Assembly (NCBI RefSeq): GCF_038051925.1
Contig: NZ_CP150634.1
Span: 3,728,300 to 3,792,299, forward strand
DNA length: 64,000 nucleotides
Origin: Methylotuvimicrobium sp. KM2
GTDB taxonomy: Bacteria; Pseudomonadota; Gammaproteobacteria; Methylococcales; Methylomonadaceae
Direction of reading: 5' to 3'
Shown: piece after piece, positions 27,221 through 35,967 of the stretch
Position numbering within the stretch: the first letter of the stretch is position 1
How the letters are laid out: every line of letters begins with the position of its first letter
Program-made: the position numbers and the translations under genes
The notes under the pieces: model-generated
What the model saw: only the letters and a program-made list of their open reading frames with translations
Databases searched by the model: none
Told to the model about the DNA's origin: nothing

Positions 27221-27829
27221 CTATTGCCGGTTCCGACCATTAATAGCGTTATTTCGTGCCGCGTCCCGCTGCCGCATTTCAGTATAGTCGCGTGATATTT
27301 GACTTTCTTCCGAGCGCCCATCTCGTCTATTGAAGTCGCTATCGGCTTTTCTGTTTTTGCCTCGCACACCGGAAACTTGTTCTGACCGAAAAGCTTGACG
27401 CGAACGCCGGGATTCCGGTCGGTCGTAAGATGCCCGTCTCGTTGATTCGGTTTTTGGTTTATAGTTAACCACTCTTTCCGGCCTTGAGCTATTACCTGCG
27501 TTATAAGCCGGGCGGGCAGCGCGAGGCTGTGCGGTGCGCAAACGAGTAGCCTGTCGATGCCTTGTCTGAGGTTTTTGATACGCCTTAGCAACCGGCCTGT
27601 GACTTGGCACATATTTTCCCGAATTGTGCGCCGGTCGATAATCGATCGTCTTGACAACCGTCCTTCTTGGTTGTACGTAAACAGGATAAGGACGCTCAAC
27701 AACATAACTGACAGATCGTCCTGTTTCGACAACCACCGGCCCGTCATACTGTCGATAAAAACCTTGCCGCGCGCAAGCCGAAACACTCAACAAAACCGAC
27801 AAAATAAACAATCTTTTGATAAAGTTCAT
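27221..27829 (-). CDS. Basic, low-complexity lipoprotein
   Basis: This protein of about 202 residues has a lipoprotein signal MNFIKRLFILSVLLSVSAC (lipobox VSAC). The mature part is rich in Arg, Tyr, Pro, Ser and Gln, with no domain I recognise; VVVETGRSVSYVVERPYPVYV near 40-60 is the most ordered-looking segment. The start at 27829 gives a proper signal; the longer frame adds 12 upstream residues. A large open frame on the same strand in another phase (27112-27786) is a shadow. The function is unknown; the basic charge could favour binding to anionic surface glycans. Confidence 0.6.
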   Translation of the reverse strand: MNFIKRLFILSVLLSVSACARQGFYRQYDGPVVVETGRSVSYVVERPYPVYVQPRRTVVKTIDYRPAHNSGKYVPSHRPVAKAYQKPQTRHRQATRLRTAQPRAARPAYNAGNSSRPERVVNYKPKTESTRRASYDRPESRRSRQAFRSEQVSGVRGKNRKADSDFNRRDGRSEESQISRDYTEMRQRDAARNNAINGRNRQ

Positions 27830-27935
27830 ATCACACCCTTCCCTATCGTCTAAATGGTGAGTCAATCATGCATCGGAGTGGCTGAATGACAAATGAACTC
27901 CACTATTCGACATACTTCATGCTATTTTCTGCCTC

Positions 27936-29072
27936 ATGAAAGCGATTCAGCTCGACAACCTTACTCAAATCAACCGAGACCAATGGAATAGTTTGGCCGG
28001 TCCAAACTACCCTTTTTTGCGCCATGAATTTTTATCGGCTTTGGAACGCAGCCGTTCGGCTAGCCCTGAAACCGGCTGGCAGCCCCGGCATTTGCTGATT
28101 TACGAACAAAACGAGCCGGTCGCATTAATGCCTTTGTACCTTAAATTGCATTCGCGTGGCGAGTACGTCTTCGACTATCAGTGGGCCGAAGCCTATCATA
28201 ACCACCACTTGGCTTATTATCCGAAGTGGCTAACCGCTATCCCATTCACACCCTGTCAGGGACCGCGTATCGCGATCAAAACCGGCGCGGACCAACGGCA
28301 TATCGCCTCATTCATTGCTTCTTACATAAAAGAAACGATCGCCGATACCGGCGCTTCTTCCTGGCATTGTCTGTTTCCCGATTCACTCACCGCCGAAAAA
28401 CTTGTGTCCGAGGGCTTGAGTCTTAGAACCGGCATTCAATTCCAATGGTTTAATAAAGGCTATAGGGATTTCAACGACTACCTCGATGGCTTTTCGGCAG
28501 GCAAGCGAAAACAAGTCAAACGCGAACGCCGGCGCATTGCGGAACAATCCGTTCAATTTCGGCAAATTTCCGGAAAAGATATATCGGAGCAGGAATGGGA
28601 GGCTTTTTATCGCTTCTATCAAATGACTTATTTCAAGCGCGGCATGCAGCCTTATCTCAATATCGGCTTCTTTCTGGAAATCGCCGAAACGATGCCGCAA
28701 AACTTATTATTGATCGTTGCCGTCAAAGACGGCAACTATATAGGCGCGGCGCTCAGTTTTATCGGAAACGATACGCTTTACGGACGCTATTGGGGATGTA
28801 ACGAGGAATACCATAGCTTGCATTTCGAGGCTTGCTACTACCAAGGGCTGGACTATTGTCTGGCTAATAATCTAAAACGCTTCGATTCCGGCGCGCAAGG
28901 CGAGCATAAAATCGCCCGAGGTTTCGAACCGGTTTACACCTATTCGGCACACTGGATCAAAGACCGGCGCTTTGCCGCTGCCATCGACGATTTTCTTGAA
29001 TGGGAAACCGCTGAAATCCAAAAATACCGCTTGCTGGCCGAAAAGCATCTACCGTTTAAGCAGCAAACCTAA
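27936..29072 (+). CDS. FemAB-like/GNAT family protein (DUF482 type)
   Basis: This 378-residue protein matches the DUF482/FemAB-like family. Motifs include YVFDYQWAEAYHNHHLAYYPKW, the FTPCQGPRI segment near 110, FSAGKRKQVKRERRRI near 190 and a late HKIARGFEPVYTYSAHW. The family is related to peptidoglycan bridge transferases and GNAT enzymes, which use aminoacyl-tRNA or acyl-CoA donors, but its substrate is not established. It is a cytoplasmic protein and stands alone, facing away from the lipoprotein gene. Confidence 0.8.
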   Translation: MKAIQLDNLTQINRDQWNSLAGPNYPFLRHEFLSALERSRSASPETGWQPRHLLIYEQNEPVALMPLYLKLHSRGEYVFDYQWAEAYHNHHLAYYPKWLTAIPFTPCQGPRIAIKTGADQRHIASFIASYIKETIADTGASSWHCLFPDSLTAEKLVSEGLSLRTGIQFQWFNKGYRDFNDYLDGFSAGKRKQVKRERRRIAEQSVQFRQISGKDISEQEWEAFYRFYQMTYFKRGMQPYLNIGFFLEIAETMPQNLLLIVAVKDGNYIGAALSFIGNDTLYGRYWGCNEEYHSLHFEACYYQGLDYCLANNLKRFDSGAQGEHKIARGFEPVYTYSAHWIKDRRFAAAIDDFLEWETAEIQKYRLLAEKHLPFKQQT

Positions 29073-29365
29073 GCATTAAAACGATATTCACCCAAAAAAC
29101 ATGAGCCTAAATTCGGCAGTTTAACCATAAAGCTCATAAAGTATTTCAAAAGATTACCCAAATTTCCCCGCTAAACTCTCGGGTGAACAAAAGCTATATA
29201 AAGGGATGCTGATTCCAAAAAATGTCACTTATTTTTTACCATGAAGAGCATGAAGGACTTGAAGATACAATGTTTTTAATTTAATTGAGTGACCAACCAT
29301 TAACAGCCTGTGTCATCAATATTACCACTGGGTAACTATTCAGTCCTCCGGCAATTATCGTTCCC

Positions 29366-29573
29366 ACGCTCTGCGTCAATGCCATTAAGTTAAGGTCCTT
29401 GGAGTTTTACTCCCCTCTTTGAAAAAGAGTGGCTGGGGGAGATTTTTCCTCGTTCCCATCGCTCCAGCGTGGGAACGCATACCGATCTGGTTTCGACAGC
29501 CAAGGTACGGATTCCCACGGAGGACCGTGGGAACCAGAAAAATGCTTAACTTAATGGCAGTGACGCTCTGCGT
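29366..29573. mobile_element. Family E repeat with 11-bp target duplication
   Basis: Ends CAATGCCATTAAGTTAAG (from 29377) and the complement of CACTGCCATTAAGTTAAG (to 29562) bound a 186-bp element. ACGCTCTGCGT occurs at 29366-29376 and exactly again at 29563-29573. The interior contains a CCCCTCTTTGAAAAAGAG hairpin and GTGGGAACG repeats, and differs completely from the E element at 8468-8609; only the ends are shared. Confidence 0.85.
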
Positions 29574-29856
29574 GGGAACGCCTGAGTAGCGCTCCAGCGG
29601 TACGAGACGCTAGAGCGTCTCGGTCTTCATTCCCACGCCGGAGCGCTCATCGTTATACATAAGTCAAAAATTACCCTTTTGCAATCTTAGCCAATGAGAC
29701 CTCGATACCATTTACTGTCACTTAACACTCGCGGATCACCTAGCGCTGAGCGATCCGCGTAGGGTACGCTGTGCGTACCATGGTAACCCCGCAATGTTCA
29801 TGTGCCAACCGAGCCGTCAGGGCGCGGCTTTGGTACGCGCAGCGTACCCTACAATT

Positions 29857-29960
29857 TATACCTATCGCACATCAAATTTCGTCGCATCAATATCTTCTCC
29901 CTCCGGGAGAAGGTTAGGATGAGGGTATAAAAAACCGAAATTTGATGTGCGAACACTATA
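29857..29960. repeat. Short A-ended hairpin repeat
   Basis: TATACCTATCGCACATCAAA and its near-complement (TTTGATGTGCGAACACTATA) bound about 60 bp that contain a CTCCCTCCGGGAGAAGG hairpin. The 16-bp arms CGCACATCAAATTTCG are perfectly complementary, better preserved than in the longer A elements. Confidence 0.75.
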
Positions 29961-30115
29961 TGTATAACGATGAGCGCCGGAGCGTGGGAACGATAGGGGG
30001 TGTAAATAATTACACCACTGGAGTGCAGGCGAAGCCTGCACTCCAGTCCCTCCATTGTTTTGATATTTTTTAGTCATTAACTGGTTTTGAAAACGCTGTG
30101 TGACTACATTGAATT

Positions 30116-30275
30116 TATACCTTTCACACTTCAAATTTCGGCAGTGCCGGAGGAGGCCTCGGGGTGCTCGGTAAAGGCTTTGCCAGCATGGAGCTGGCAT
30201 AGAGCCTACATGGACGTATTTACGGCGTCCTTTGACGGGCACCCCGAGGCCGAATTTTCATCTACGATGAGTATA
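30116..30275 (+). mobile_element. Family A repeat without D hairpin (empty copy)
   Basis: This 160-bp copy runs from TATACCTTTCACACTTC to the complement of TATACTCATCGTAGATG. Its core reads CCTACATGGACGTATTTACG without interruption, so it shows the site into which the D hairpin is inserted in the copies at 3351, 44901 and 53378. Confidence 0.85.
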
Positions 30276-30359
30276 TTTAATAAGTTCATCCGTGATATCT
30301 GAACGGTTCATAAAGCGCTCAATACTCTTTCCTTCATGATCTTCATGGTAACAAACAAG

Positions 30360-32393
30360 CTAAAACTTTTCGAAATCCTTGAAATCGGGATCGGCGCTCG
30401 ATACTCCTCCCGAAGACCGAGACGAAGTCGCTGTATTGGCTTTTGCGGCAGGCCTCGATGCCGAAGGTTTATTCGGCATCGAGGCTTTTCTGACATGAAC
30501 GTTATTCGTCGCCACATTATCGACCTTGAAGAACGCCACGGCTTGCTGTAACTGTTCCGCTTGACCGCTCATTTCCTCCGCCGTCGCGGCCAATTCTTCC
30601 GAAGACGAAGCGTTTTGTTGCGTGGCTTGATCCAACTGGCTCATCGCATCGTTGATTTGGCTTATGCCTTGGGCTTGCTCTTCCGATGATGCCGTAATTT
30701 CCTCGACCAAATCCGCCGTTTTTTGAATATTCGGCACGACGTCTTCAAGCGATTTACCGGCTTCTTCCGCGATACTCACGCTCTTGGTTGCCAGTTCGTT
30801 GATTTCGAGTGCGGTCACGCGGCTGTTCTCGGCCAGTTTACGCACCTCGGCCGCAACGACAGTAAAGCCTTTACCGTGCTCTCCGGCGCGTGCGGCTTCG
30901 ATCGCCGCGTTCAACGACAATAGATTGGTCTTGTAGGCAATGTCTTCGATCAATCCGATTTTACTGGCGATTTCCTTCATCGCGGAAACGGTCCTCTTGA
31001 CCGCTTCACCGCCGGATGCGGCATCGCGCGCCGAAGAATTGGCCATGTCATTGGTTACCTTGGCGTTTTCGACGTTCTGCTGAACCGATGCATTGAGCTG
31101 CTCGACCGATGACGTCGTTTGCTCGACGCTAGAAGCCTGCTCCATCGCCGACTGGCTCAAGGTTTGGGCGGTCGCGCTAATCTCATGAGAGGCGCTAGCC
31201 AAACCATCGGCATTCAAACGTACCCCTTGCACGACCTCCTTGAATTGGCGACTCATCGATTTCAAGGCATCCGCCAAGATTCCGATTTCATCTTTTTGGT
31301 CGATATCGAGCGTCGTGGTCAAGTCGCCTTCCGCCAACGATTGTGCAAAAGTAACCCCTTTAATGATCGGTTTCGTGATCAGCGACGCAAGGAACAACGC
31401 AATCATCACACCTAGAATTACCGCGATGATAATCGTGCCAATGATGATCATATTCGCCTCCTTGACTAAAGTATCGGCTTGACCGCGGGCCACGGCTAGT
31501 TGCGCAACACCCGCACTTTCCGCATCCTGGGCTTGTTGTATCACTGTATTCCCCAGTTCTTCCATGCGCTGCAGAATCTGCTTTAATTCATCGTCGTTTT
31601 TGATCCAACTTTCGGCAGCTTGCCGGTATTCCGTCGTCGCGCGGCGGGCATCCTCGATCAAGCGTAATTCTGCTTGCGCAGTGGTGATTTGTTGTAAATC
31701 GTCATACAGGCGCATCAATTGCGGCAACAACACAGTCATTTGATTCCAGCCTTTTCGATCCTTATAATTCACCTCTTCTTTTTCAAAGCGAATGATTTGG
31801 TTGGCCACTATCCGAATATTCGTAGTGAGGATATAGCGCTGCACGTATTGATCCAGGCTTCGAGCATCGGCTCCTTGCCCCATCGCATCGGTATAGGCGT
31901 TGCGTTGCATGTCCATGAATTGGGCAGCGGCATTGATGACGATTTCGCCTCGATCAACCATCTGGCGTACAGCGTCTCGATTATTTTTCAGCGCCGCCAC
32001 CCCTCTTCGATATTCCTCGGCATATCGGCTCGTATCCCGGCGAGCGACTTGGGATTGCTCCAGTAAACGGTTATTGTTGAACTGTTTGGCGACCTCATCC
32101 ACTTTATCCAGATAGCCGAACAATTGCTTCACATTGTCTTCGGCGCGTTGATGAATCTCGTCCCGCTCGAACAACAAATAATTTTTTTCCTCCATGATCG
32201 TCAATAGCGCCATTCGTTCGACACCGGTCGCATATTCAACCGCTTTGGCATCATGGTCTGTTATGCCGAACAATGCCCCGGAAACACGCCCCATATATAC
32301 CTGGGCCAAAATTCCGAAAACGACCGTTATCGCCACTAACAACATGGCACCGCTTAGGATTTTAGTTTTTACTTTTAGATCATTGATAGCCAT
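30360..32393 (-). CDS. Methyl-accepting chemotaxis protein
   Basis: This 677-residue transmembrane receptor has a first helix at about 13-34 and a long helical periplasmic sensor (about 35-310) of four-helix-bundle type. A second helix lies near 313-340, then HAMP (about 341-395) and a C-terminal signalling hairpin with the conserved [28 protein letters not shown] tip, named here as family motif. It ends in a short Ser/Ala/Pro linker without an obvious CheR-binding pentapeptide. It follows cheW by 24 bp in the STAS-cheA-cheW-mcp operon. The ligand is unknown. Confidence 0.93.
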   Translation of the reverse strand: MAINDLKVKTKILSGAMLLVAITVVFGILAQVYMGRVSGALFGITDHDAKAVEYATGVERMALLTIMEEKNYLLFERDEIHQRAEDNVKQLFGYLDKVDEVAKQFNNNRLLEQSQVARRDTSRYAEEYRRGVAALKNNRDAVRQMVDRGEIVINAAAQFMDMQRNAYTDAMGQGADARSLDQYVQRYILTTNIRIVANQIIRFEKEEVNYKDRKGWNQMTVLLPQLMRLYDDLQQITTAQAELRLIEDARRATTEYRQAAESWIKNDDELKQILQRMEELGNTVIQQAQDAESAGVAQLAVARGQADTLVKEANMIIIGTIIIAVILGVMIALFLASLITKPIIKGVTFAQSLAEGDLTTTLDIDQKDEIGILADALKSMSRQFKEVVQGVRLNADGLASASHEISATAQTLSQSAMEQASSVEQTTSSVEQLNASVQQNVENAKVTNDMANSSARDAASGGEAVKRTVSAMKEIASKIGLIEDIAYKTNLLSLNAAIEAARAGEHGKGFTVVAAEVRKLAENSRVTALEINELATKSVSIAEEAGKSLEDVVPNIQKTADLVEEITASSEEQAQGISQINDAMSQLDQATQQNASSSEELAATAEEMSGQAEQLQQAVAFFKVDNVATNNVHVRKASMPNKPSASRPAAKANTATSSRSSGGVSSADPDFKDFEKF

Positions 32394-32417
32394 GAGATGA
32401 ATCCCTATTCGTGAAAA

Positions 32418-32984
32418 TTATGCCAATTCCGAGGTATCGGTTTGCGAGGCGCTGTTTTGCGACTTAACGACATGTTGTAATTGCGACAGCTCGTCGATCG
32501 AGAGAATTCGGTTAATGGCCAGCAAGATAATAAAATTATCGTCCACCCGACCCATCGCCTGAATAAATTCGGTTCTGATATCGGCGCCGAAATCGGGAGG
32601 CGGCTGAATATTGGCTTGCGGAATATCGAGAATTTCATTGACCTGATCGACCAACATGCCGATGACTTGAGCTTCGCCATGCGTTTCGACCTCGACCAAA
32701 ACGATACAGCTGCGTTTGGTAATTTCACTCGGATGACGATCCAAACGCGCAGATAAATCAATCACCGGTACGACATTACCTCGCAGATTGATCACGCCTC
32801 TGATGTAATCAGGCGTCATCGGCACGCGGGTAATATTGCTGATTTCAATAATCTCCTTGACGTCCAGAATGCCGATCGCGAAATTGTCCTTGCCGACCAA
32901 AAAAGTCAAATATTGTTGAAATTGATCGACCGATCCCCCCGCTAACTCCTGACCGCTTTTTCCCTTGACGACTAAATTACTCAT
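32418..32984 (-). CDS. cheW: Chemotaxis coupling protein CheW
   Basis: This 188-residue CheW-like beta-barrel bridges the receptor and CheA. It has the typical FLVGKDNFAIGILDVKEII, ITRVPMTPDYIRGVINLRGNVVPVIDL and IIGMLVDQVNEIL-type motifs. About 20 residues precede the domain and a polar tail follows it. It is placed between cheA (42 bp upstream) and the receptor gene, which fits one signalling array. Confidence 0.93.
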   Translation of the reverse strand: MSNLVVKGKSGQELAGGSVDQFQQYLTFLVGKDNFAIGILDVKEIIEISNITRVPMTPDYIRGVINLRGNVVPVIDLSARLDRHPSEITKRSCIVLVEVETHGEAQVIGMLVDQVNEILDIPQANIQPPPDFGADIRTEFIQAMGRVDDNFIILLAINRILSIDELSQLQHVVKSQNSASQTDTSELA

Positions 32985-33026
32985 AAATCAGCTCCTTTAC
33001 TGACTAATACATTGGCGAGACATCCT

Positions 33027-35234
33027 TTAACCGGTTAAACCGATTGACGCACGACTCTTGTCTCTTGTCGCGAATTGCACCAAACCTTGCACGTCCAAAA
33101 TCAATGCCACATCGCCGCTACCCAATACCGTCGCGCCGCTGATGCCTTTTAGTTGCTCGAAGACCTTACCTAGCGGCTTGATGACCGTTTGATGCTCGCC
33201 ATGCAGCTTATCGACCACGAACCCGACTTTAGTCTGGCCGAAACGTACTACGACCATGCTTTCCCGGTGAATATTGCTATGTTGCTTGCGATTATTGAAA
33301 TAATCGCCAAGCCTTAAATAAGGCATCACTTCGCCTCGCAAATTGACATAATGCTGAATCTCGTCGACTTCGCACTCTTCGGGACCCATTTCAACGCATT
33401 CCTCGACCATGCTAAGCGGTATGATGTAACATTCTTGTTCGGCTTCAACCATGAAGCCGTCGATAATCGCCAAGGTCAACGGCAAATGAATCGTGACCGT
33501 AGTACCCTGACCCGCTTCACTATCTAGACTCACCGAGCCTCTTAGCGCTTCGATGTTGCGGCGCACGACATCCATGCCGACGCCGCGTCCCGATAAATTA
33601 CTCGCCTCATCCTTCGTGCTCAAACCGGCCTCGAAAATCAAGTCAAAAACTTCTTGCTTGGTCAATACTTGATCTGCCGTTATCAAACCGTTGGCAATGG
33701 CCTTAGCTCTAATTTTTTCGTCATTCAATCCGGCGCCGTCATCGGCGATTTGGATGACGATATGCCCCGAGTCGTGATAGGCATTGAGATGTACGGTGCC
33801 TTGTTCCGGCTTGCCGGCCGCCCTACGCTGTTCCGGCATTTCTATGCCGTGATCTAGTGAATTGCGAATCAAGTGAGTCAACGGGTCGTTGATCTTCTCG
33901 ACGACGGTTTTATCGAGTTCGGTTTCGCCGCCGGTAATCTTGAGTTCAATCTGCTTATTCAGCTCGTTGCTGACATCGCGTACCACGCGCCGAAATCGTG
34001 AGAACGTTTCGCCGATCGCGACCATTCTAAGTTCGAGCGCGGTATCGCGAATTTCGCTAACCAGATCGTTCATACTGACCGCGACTTCTTCGACATCGCT
34101 CAAGCCGTGCCGGTCGACCATCATGCGCATCGCCGCGCCGGAAATCACCAATTCGCCAACCAAGTTGATCAACTTACCGAGCTTTTCCGAGTCGACTCGA
34201 ATATAGTTGGCTTCGGCTGCTATTTTTTGTTTGACATTTTGCTGCTTTTTGAGCGCTTGTTCGACAACCGGCTGTTCAGCCAGTTGCTGCTCAACCAGAA
34301 TCTCGCCAATCGGTTTCGCTTGTTCCGGCGATTCGGCTTTATCTTCGCTTTGCCGCTGTAAAGCCTTGACGACTTCCTTCGGTGTCAATGCGCCGATATT
34401 TATCAGCATTTCTCCCAAGCGTTCGACCTGGGCGCCGTCTTCGTCGGACGGTTCTGCCAACAGACTCAGGTAATGCTCGATTTGCGAATGAGGCGGGATG
34501 ATTCTAATCTCGCAGTCATCCTCAGCAAACTCGAAAACGCTTTCGATGCCTTGTTTATCGGTGTTACCTCGAAATACGATTTTAAAATGCAGATAACAGC
34601 TCTCCGGATCCATAGCGTCGCCGGTCGGTAAATCCGGTGTCGAAGTCAAGATATCGACGATGTCTCCTAGCGTTTTCAAGTACCGGATAAAGGATAACGG
34701 ATCCATGCCATTACGCAAAGCATCGGGTCCGAACTCCAGAAGAATCACCCAATCGTTTCCGTTCGTATCGTCCTCGGTTTCTGACGTTTCGGAAGTGCCG
34801 TGCTTCGAGCCTGCTTCAACCGGCAAGCTTTCTTGCTTTGTCGTCGCCCCGCCTAATTGCTTGATTAAAGACTCGCCCGTCAACTTCAATTCTTGCGGCA
34901 ACTCTTGTTCCGCCTCCGTTAAACAATGCTCGATCAGTTTGGATGTATGATCCTTACAATTCAGTAATGTCGAGATCAATGCGCCATCAATCTCCCGTTG
35001 ACCTCGCCTGACTTGGTCCAGGACCGTTTCAGCTTCGTGAGCGAATGCGACGATAGAATCGAACCCGAACAAGCCCGAACTGCCTTTGATCGTGTGCATT
35101 GCCCTGAATACGCTATTGATGCTTTCGCTATCATCCGGGTTATCTTCCAGGCCAAGCAATGCCAATTCCATTTCAGCCAACAGTTCGTCGGCCTCTTGTA
35201 CGAAAGTCTGTATTGCCGCGTCTAATTCGCTCAT
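33027..35234 (-). CDS. cheA: Chemotaxis histidine kinase CheA
   Basis: This 735-residue kinase starts at the ATG that overlaps the STAS gene stop (ATGA) and has GGAA 6 nt upstream. The P1 domain carries the phosphorylated His in FRAMHTIKGSSG (His 47). A middle region (about 150-340) includes a CheA-type repeat and a LGEMLINIGALTPKEVVKAL segment resembling a small helical regulatory module. Dimerisation follows (about 350-410), then the ATPase (N-box LIRNSLDHGIE, DDGAGL, GRGVGMDVV) and a C-terminal CheW-like domain. No cheY, cheB or cheR is adjacent. Confidence 0.93.
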   Translation of the reverse strand: MSELDAAIQTFVQEADELLAEMELALLGLEDNPDDSESINSVFRAMHTIKGSSGLFGFDSIVAFAHEAETVLDQVRRGQREIDGALISTLLNCKDHTSKLIEHCLTEAEQELPQELKLTGESLIKQLGGATTKQESLPVEAGSKHGTSETSETEDDTNGNDWVILLEFGPDALRNGMDPLSFIRYLKTLGDIVDILTSTPDLPTGDAMDPESCYLHFKIVFRGNTDKQGIESVFEFAEDDCEIRIIPPHSQIEHYLSLLAEPSDEDGAQVERLGEMLINIGALTPKEVVKALQRQSEDKAESPEQAKPIGEILVEQQLAEQPVVEQALKKQQNVKQKIAAEANYIRVDSEKLGKLINLVGELVISGAAMRMMVDRHGLSDVEEVAVSMNDLVSEIRDTALELRMVAIGETFSRFRRVVRDVSNELNKQIELKITGGETELDKTVVEKINDPLTHLIRNSLDHGIEMPEQRRAAGKPEQGTVHLNAYHDSGHIVIQIADDGAGLNDEKIRAKAIANGLITADQVLTKQEVFDLIFEAGLSTKDEASNLSGRGVGMDVVRRNIEALRGSVSLDSEAGQGTTVTIHLPLTLAIIDGFMVEAEQECYIIPLSMVEECVEMGPEECEVDEIQHYVNLRGEVMPYLRLGDYFNNRKQHSNIHRESMVVVRFGQTKVGFVVDKLHGEHQTVIKPLGKVFEQLKGISGATVLGSGDVALILDVQGLVQFATRDKSRASIGLTG

Positions 35235-35560
35235 GATGCGTTCCAATTCGCCGAAATAATTACCGGATCGCCGAAGTGCCCCGTCAAATTCAACAACTCC
35301 AACACTTCGACAACTGCCTGACTATGCTTAACCAGACCCAAGTTAATCGAATTCCGGCCCGCTTCCTGCTTGAGCCATAACAAAAGCTGCAAGCCTGCGC
35401 TGTCCATTTCGGAAACGCCGGCCAAGTTAATCTGCAGCTCGCTGCCCGAATGTAAATATTTCGAGAGCTGGGCTTTTTGTTCGCTCGCGGTATAGATAGT
35501 CATATCGTCTTGTATCGCGATAATCGTTATACCGTTTTTTTCGCTGACTTGTATGGCCAA
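35231..35560 (-). CDS. STAS-domain protein (anti-sigma antagonist-like)
   Basis: A TTG at 35560 with GGGAG 7 nt upstream gives a compact 109-residue STAS protein: AIQVSEKNGITIIAIQDDMTIYTA at the start and the key MDSAGLQLLLWLKQEA loop with the Ser that is phosphorylated in such proteins. STAS proteins next to cheA occur in several proteobacterial chemosensory clusters and may tune or cluster the kinase. A longer frame starts at an ATG at 35623 that lies inside the end of a family A repeat; it adds 21 residues of non-STAS sequence and is less likely. Confidence 0.8.
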   Translation of the reverse strand: MAIQVSEKNGITIIAIQDDMTIYTASEQKAQLSKYLHSGSELQINLAGVSEMDSAGLQLLLWLKQEAGRNSINLGLVKHSQAVVEVLELLNLTGHFGDPVIISANWNAS

Positions 35561-35614
35561 AGGCTTGCTCCCGGTAACTGACGGTGAAAATCGAACATTT
35601 GTACCCGCAATAAA

Positions 35615-35821
35615 TATACCCATCGTAAATCAAAATTCGGCGCCGAGGTGTTCGGTCGTAAGTATCCAGTCCCCCTCTTTGAAAAAGAGGGGGACCAACA
35701 ATTACGACTGAATTGCGGTAATTTACCAACCGGTAAATGCCAGCTCCATGCTGGCAAAGCCTTTACCGAGCACCCCGAGACCTCCTCTGGCACTGCCGAA
35801 ATTTGAAGTGCGAAAGGTATA
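35615..35821 (-). mobile_element. Family A repeat with unusual interior, upstream of the STAS gene
   Basis: The ends are TATACCCATCGTAAATC and the complement of TATACCTTTCGCACTTC, in minus orientation. The AGCATGGAGCTGGCA hairpin is kept, but the usual core is replaced by a CCCCCTCTTTGAAAAAGAGG hairpin and an AATTTACC/GGTAAAT pair. The left end abuts the start region of the chemosensory operon. Confidence 0.8.
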
Positions 35822-35967
35822 ATAAAGTTAGCAGACATTCAGCGACTTAACAAACCCATTATACCTTTATCAAACGCCCCGTTGCTGACCATCGTAGACC
35901 AAAGACAAAAGGTTGTTTCATATGCTAGAAGCGATATCATACAGAAAAACTGCTTCGGTCTTAACAC

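Larger units (their letters stand above)
29073..30359. repeat. Gene-free 1.3-kb repeat cluster
   Basis: I see no gene here. From left to right it holds: an ACCATGAAGAGCATGAAGG motif (29238); the family E element with its duplication (29366-29573); CGTTCCCACGCTC-type palindromes (to about 29660); a copy of the 6252-6300 repeat (about 29683-29730); a GCGGATCACC/GGATCCGC-like hairpin and a GGTACGC...GCGTACC pair (29735-29850); a short A-ended hairpin (29857-29960); and a family A element (30116-30275). The area looks like an insertion hotspot. Confidence 0.75.

Noticed and set aside
27112..27786. Long open frame on the minus strand overlapping the basic lipoprotein gene
   Set aside because: It lies in a different phase of 27221-27829 and has no signal, domain or ribosome-binding site. 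The lipoprotein frame has a proper lipobox signal, so this is a shadow.
29073..30359. Possible CRISPR array in the gene-free repeat cluster
   Set aside because: The repeats are of different kinds, inverted and irregularly spaced. There is no set of identical direct repeats with equal spacers, and no cas gene is near.
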